From Phormidesmis priestleyi Ana (lineage in GTDB: Bacteria > Cyanobacteriota > Cyanobacteriia > Phormidesmidales > Phormidesmidaceae), in contig LJZR01000002.1 in assembly GCA_001314865.1 (NCBI GenBank), positions 1 through 64,000 on the forward strand: a DNA stretch of 64,000 bases. The letters are read 5' to 3'. Of the stretch, positions 60,799 through 64,000 are shown one piece after another. The notes under the pieces were generated by a model. It had not been told where the DNA came from and ran no database searches. It saw only the letters and a list, made by a program, of their open reading frames with translations. Position 1 is the stretch's first letter. Each line of letters begins with the position of its first letter. A program made the translations under genes and the position numbers.

Positions 60799-60950
60799 AA
60801 AGACAATTAAAGACAACTAAAGACAATTAATAAAGACAATTAAAGACAATCAAAAGCCCTTTAGAGAGAATTTCTAAAGGGCTTTTGATTACTCCCTGTA
60901 AGGGATGCTATCCGTGATTTTCATATAGCAGTAAACTACTATATGAAAAT
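60799..60950. repeat. AAAGACAATTA repeats and two perfect inverted repeats
   Basis: Five copies of AAAGACAATTA (60799-60850) run into an 18-bp perfect inverted repeat (arms AATCAAAAGCCCTTTAGA at 60848-60865 and its complement at 60873-60890). A second perfect inverted repeat follows, with arms ATTTTCATATAG and CTATATGAAAAT (60917-60950). The first may be a bidirectional terminator between the convergent small-membrane and CsbD genes. The second has no T run and is unexplained. Confidence 0.85.
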
Positions 60951-61010
60951 TGGGTTTGATACTACCCCAACCGCTTCGGTAGTCGCTTTGATAGTTACTG
61001 TAACGCTACC

Positions 61011-61193
61011 TTAGTCAATTGCATCCTTAACGTTATCTTTTGCCTTTTCTTTGGTCTTAGTTGCAGAAGCTTCTGCCTGCTTAGCTTTACCTTTTGCTTG
61101 AGCTTCGGTGTTATCAGTTGCTTTACCTGCAGCTTCTTGCATTTTGCCTTCTGCATCTTTAGCGGCGGCTTTAGCTTTGTCAGTCATACTCAT
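61011..61193 (-). CDS. CsbD family stress protein
   Basis: 60 residues, very hydrophilic, Lys/Ala/Glu-rich: DKAKAAAKDAEGKMQEAAGK, then AQAKGKAKQAEASATKTKEK. This is the CsbD pattern (general stress, probably disordered). Start ATG 61193 with GGAG 9 nt upstream (ATG 61187 is also in frame). CsbD genes are often induced by salt, desiccation or cold. Confidence 0.92.
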   Translation of the reverse strand: MSMTDKAKAAAKDAEGKMQEAAGKATDNTEAQAKGKAKQAEASATKTKEKAKDNVKDAID

Positions 61194-61474
61194 GGAATGT
61201 TCTCCAATTTATTGAAATTTAGCCATTGAATGAACTTTGGCTCCTTTATTATGCTAGTAATAACAAATCGATTCCTCTGTCTAACGAGTTGGTTGTAGGC
61301 TTTCAAAGGGCATATGTTTTGAGCAGTATGGTATGAGATAATAAGAGACGAGGCTGGCTGTAAAAAGCCGTTAAAAGCTAGCAAGAAAACGCTGAACAGT
61401 AAATTTTGTAGGTTTTTGAGTTTATATCAGGTCTTTGAAACAAATATCTCCCTAAGAATGTATAACCTTCACCT

Positions 61475-62887
61475 ATGAAAGACAACCGCACGGAAGATAA
61501 ACGAAGTCAGCCGCCTATTAAAAAGCAGAAGAAGCCCCAAGCACATGCTCAATCTTATGCCCAGTCTCATGCCCAGTCTCATACTCAATCTTCCTTTAAA
61601 TCCTTCTTTAAGTCGTCTGTCAAACCCCTCTTTAAATTCCCTTTTAAGTTAAAAGAGGCGGCGCTTAAGGAGCATCCAAAATCTCATATACCTGAGCCTC
61701 ATACAAAAGCTCATATAAAAGCTCATACAACAGAAGCTTATAAAACCGAAGCTGGCCCTAAAATAAAGCGCCCAAGGACTGCTCGGCGGCATTCTCTGCT
61801 TTCTCGACTGCGGTACTACTTGCCCCAGGCTATTCATCGCCCTATCATTCAAGCGGCGCGCCAGATAGGAAAAAACAGCGGTGATTGGCAATGGATGGCA
61901 GATAATCCAATGCCTCTAAAGGGATTAAACCGCAGTTTGTGGCGTAATGCTGAGCCTACGCTTAACTACCACATTATGCTGTTCCTCTCAGGCGTAATTT
62001 CTACGCTGGGGCTGTTGTCTGGGAGTACGGCGGCTATTATTGGCGCGATGATTGTGGCGCCCTTGATGGGACCGATTACGGCTATGGCGTTTGCAATTAC
62101 GATGGGCAATCGGCGGCTGTTAAAGCGATCGCTCCTTTCGGTAGTCAGTGGCATATTGTTGACTGTGGGGACGGCCTACTTAATTTCTAGGTTAGTGGGG
62201 CTCAGCTCCTTAAGTTCAGAAGTGCTATTACGAACTCAGCCCACCTTGATTGATTTGGCCATTGGCTTAGCCGCAGGCGCAGCTGGTGCCTTTGCGAAAA
62301 CGCGAAAAGACATTGCAGATGCGCTGCCCGGTGTTGCGATCGCCGTCGCCTTAGTGCCGCCGCTAAGCGTCATGGGAATTGGCCTCGCATTCGCCTCGCG
62401 TGAAGTGCTTGTTGGCTCTACGCTGCTCTTTATTACCAACCTGGCAGGCATCGTTTTAGCGGGCGGGCTGGTCTTTATTTGGCAAGACTATGGCTCCTTG
62501 AAGCGAGCCAAGAGGGGGCTAAGTCTTTCTATCGTTGTTTTGTGCTTTTTAGGTGTACCCCTAGGCCTGTCGCTACGCGATTTAATTATTGAAGAACGGG
62601 CGCGTTCTTTTGTAAGCAGTCTGCTACGTGACCAAACGCTGACGTTTGGCAATACCAACATCCGGCGCTTACGGGTAGACTCTAGCGGCGAAGTGCTTGA
62701 GGTTGATTTAGAAGTAGCTGCGCCCACCGATTCTATTTCAGATAGGCAGATAGACTTAGTTCACGACTTTTTAGAAGAACGCCTAGATCGACCTATTAGA
62801 CTTAACGTGAGCGTTTTTCCGATGCAAGAGTTCTCGTCAAGAGAGTCAGATCTCCCCTCCGCACCTCGGCCATCAGGATCTCGGTAG
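61475..62887 (+). CDS. DUF389 membrane protein
   Basis: 470 residues. A ~130-residue polar N-terminus with repeats (AQSYAQSHAQSHTQS; KSFFKSSVKPLFKFPFK; HTKAHIKAHTTEA) precedes the DUF389 core (~165-370). This has at least five hydrophobic helices and conserved phrases GLLSGSTAAIIGAMIVAPLM, KTRKDIADALPGVAIAVALV and PPLSVMGIGLAF. The ~90-residue C-terminal domain is soluble (DLEVAAPTDSIS). DUF389 has no settled function; transport has been suggested. The stop overlaps the convergent gene at 62873 by 15 bp. Confidence 0.88.
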   Translation: MKDNRTEDKRSQPPIKKQKKPQAHAQSYAQSHAQSHTQSSFKSFFKSSVKPLFKFPFKLKEAALKEHPKSHIPEPHTKAHIKAHTTEAYKTEAGPKIKRPRTARRHSLLSRLRYYLPQAIHRPIIQAARQIGKNSGDWQWMADNPMPLKGLNRSLWRNAEPTLNYHIMLFLSGVISTLGLLSGSTAAIIGAMIVAPLMGPITAMAFAITMGNRRLLKRSLLSVVSGILLTVGTAYLISRLVGLSSLSSEVLLRTQPTLIDLAIGLAAGAAGAFAKTRKDIADALPGVAIAVALVPPLSVMGIGLAFASREVLVGSTLLFITNLAGIVLAGGLVFIWQDYGSLKRAKRGLSLSIVVLCFLGVPLGLSLRDLIIEERARSFVSSLLRDQTLTFGNTNIRRLRVDSSGEVLEVDLEVAAPTDSISDRQIDLVHDFLEERLDRPIRLNVSVFPMQEFSSRESDLPSAPRPSGSR

Positions 62888-64000
62888 CGAAAGGGTAAAT
62901 GTGCTGCCTTTGCCAACCTCTGATTTTACGGCTAAAGTGCCTTGGTGCATTTCGGCAATCCGTTTGGATAAATGAAGTCCCAATCCGCTCCCTGCCCGCA
63001 TATGATCGCCCTGATAAAACCATGCAAAAATTTGCTCTTTAACGTCAGGCGCAATGCCCATACCGCTATCTTCAACAGCAATATCAATAGTCTTTTTGGA
63101 CTTAGTTACATTACCAGCGGTTGATTTGGACTGCGAACTAGAGCGCGAATGAGATTGTGAATGAGATTGTGAATCAGATTGTGAATCAGATTGTGGATTT
63201 GACGGTGAACCGGACTCTCCATCAGATTCATGTTCGTCGGCATTGTTTTCCCTGAGGGATAGACGAACTACAATGCTGCCTGTGTCTGTAAATTTTATGG
63301 CATTGCCAACAAGGTTGGTAATGAGCCGCCTGAGCTCAATAATGTCGCCTTCGGTACGGTACGGATCTTCGTTTTCGCTCACTGGCTCGGCGCTAGTGAT
63401 TTCTAAACTCAGCCCTTTTTCTTCGGCTAAAGGGCGTAGTTCCTGCACGATGTCTTTAGACAGGTTATAGGCAGACAGGGGCGATCGCACGATTTTTTTT
63501 TGGCCAGCTTCATGGCGATACACCTGTAGTAGCGTATTCGTCATATTCAGCAAATTATCGTTATTAGAAATCACACCTGTGATTGCCTCTTCCATTTCTT
63601 CAGGAGGCTTGCCAAAGACGCCATCTAAGGTGAGTCTGAGCATTCTATTGGCAGCGACCAAAGGCGTGCGCAAATCATGCGTGAGACGAGCCACAAAATC
63701 GTCTCGCTGCTTGAGCATTTCTGCTTGCTCATCTAGGCTGTGCTTGAGGCGGAGGAGCGATCGCACCCGAGCCATTAACTCATCAATGTCAAAAGGCTTC
63801 CGGATAAAGTCATCTGCTCCAGAGTCGAGCCCCTCACTCAAACTGGACTGATCATGAGCGGTGACCAACAAAACAGGAATGTAAGGCAGATCTTTGTTTT
63901 CGCGAATACGTCGAGTCACTTCATACCCGTCCATTCCCGGCATCATCACATCTAGCAATATCAAGTCAGGCATCTGCTGACTCACATAGTTCAGCGCAGC
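62873..64000 (-). CDS. Response regulator-histidine kinase hybrid (5' part outside window)
   Basis: The frame stays open to the window edge, so the gene is partial. It begins inside a receiver domain with the phosphoacceptor Asp in LILLDVMMPGMDGYEV, Thr in LLVTAHD, Lys in FIRKPFDIDEL. A coiled coil (SLLRLKHSLDEQAEMLKQRD) leads to HisKA with VARLTHDLRTPLVAANRML and HATPase_c (LVGNAIKFTDTG, EDSGMGIAPD, GSGLGLHLSK), all intact. A Ser/Gln/Asp repeat insert (SDSQSDSQSHSQSHSRSS) sits in the ATPase domain. Architecture REC-HK; signal input unknown. Confidence 0.92.
   Translation of the reverse strand, partial: AALNYVSQQMPDLILLDVMMPGMDGYEVTRRIRENKDLPYIPVLLVTAHDQSSLSEGLDSGADDFIRKPFDIDELMARVRSLLRLKHSLDEQAEMLKQRDDFVARLTHDLRTPLVAANRMLRLTLDGVFGKPPEEMEEAITGVISNNDNLLNMTNTLLQVYRHEAGQKKIVRSPLSAYNLSKDIVQELRPLAEEKGLSLEITSAEPVSENEDPYRTEGDIIELRRLITNLVGNAIKFTDTGSIVVRLSLRENNADEHESDGESGSPSNPQSDSQSDSQSHSQSHSRSSSQSKSTAGNVTKSKKTIDIAVEDSGMGIAPDVKEQIFAWFYQGDHMRAGSGLGLHLSKRIAEMHQGTLAVKSEVGKGSTFTLSLPRS

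Overview
The window is cyanobacterial chromosome. HIP1 octamers (GCGATCGC) recur throughout, inside and between genes. The gene content fits: the end of a photosystem II D2 gene, a photorespiratory-type class V aminotransferase, MEP-pathway dxr, a DUF1824 protein, a Ycf29-like regulator, an apocarotenoid oxygenase, a cyanobacterial-type NlpC/P60 peptidase, a PEP-CTERM protein and many TPR and two-component proteins. GC content is moderate. A Leptolyngbya/Synechococcales-type organism is an inference; no species is claimed.

Layout. 0-10.7 kb: psbD tail with a strong terminator, a beta-propeller/DUF4114 protein, a degenerate histidine kinase divergent from a small hydrolase-like gene, ilvB, an ftsL-ftsI division pair and msrB. 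10.8-16.2 kb: a TPR remnant, then four related exported proteins of unknown function on the minus strand, with shuffled N and C domains and a REP-like inverted repeat among them. 16.3-26.3 kb: a FAD/SLH oxidoreductase, a TPR protein, a PRC-barrel protein, a broken nucleotidyltransferase-like fragment and a large 5-oxoprolinase. 26.3-29.5 kb: three minus-strand genes of unknown function (two membrane proteins around a glycosyltransferase-like protein). 30.3-40.4 kb: mostly housekeeping (ribokinase, dxr, NlpC/P60, aminotransferase, orphan C5-cytosine methyltransferase, DUF429, pyrC).

40.5-45.6 kb is the most unusual part. It reads as a decayed chromosomal integron: a truncated IntI-type integrase on the plus strand, an attI-like junction beside a 42-bp palindrome, and a minus-strand array of four attC-like sites. 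These delimit cassettes carrying a HEPN-like gene, a PIN/RHH toxin-antitoxin pair, a zinc ribbon plus a DUF433/DUF5615 pair, and an antisense histidine kinase. It is followed by a mini-island (45.7-47.4 kb) that lies between a tRNA-Val(CAC) gene and a copy of the tRNA 3' end. The island carries an overlapping pair of unknown genes and a 21-bp minisatellite.

47.4-64 kb: radC, DUF1824, a Ycf29-like regulator, 1-Cys peroxiredoxin, a TAXI-type receptor, a carotenoid oxygenase, a HAMP histidine kinase, an unusual transketolase-family enzyme and a stress-flavoured group (DUF2267, Dps, a ChaB-like glycine-rich protein, a one-helix protein, CsbD, DUF389). The window ends inside a response regulator-histidine kinase hybrid. 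Short direct repeats are strikingly common, both between genes and as low-complexity linkers in proteins.
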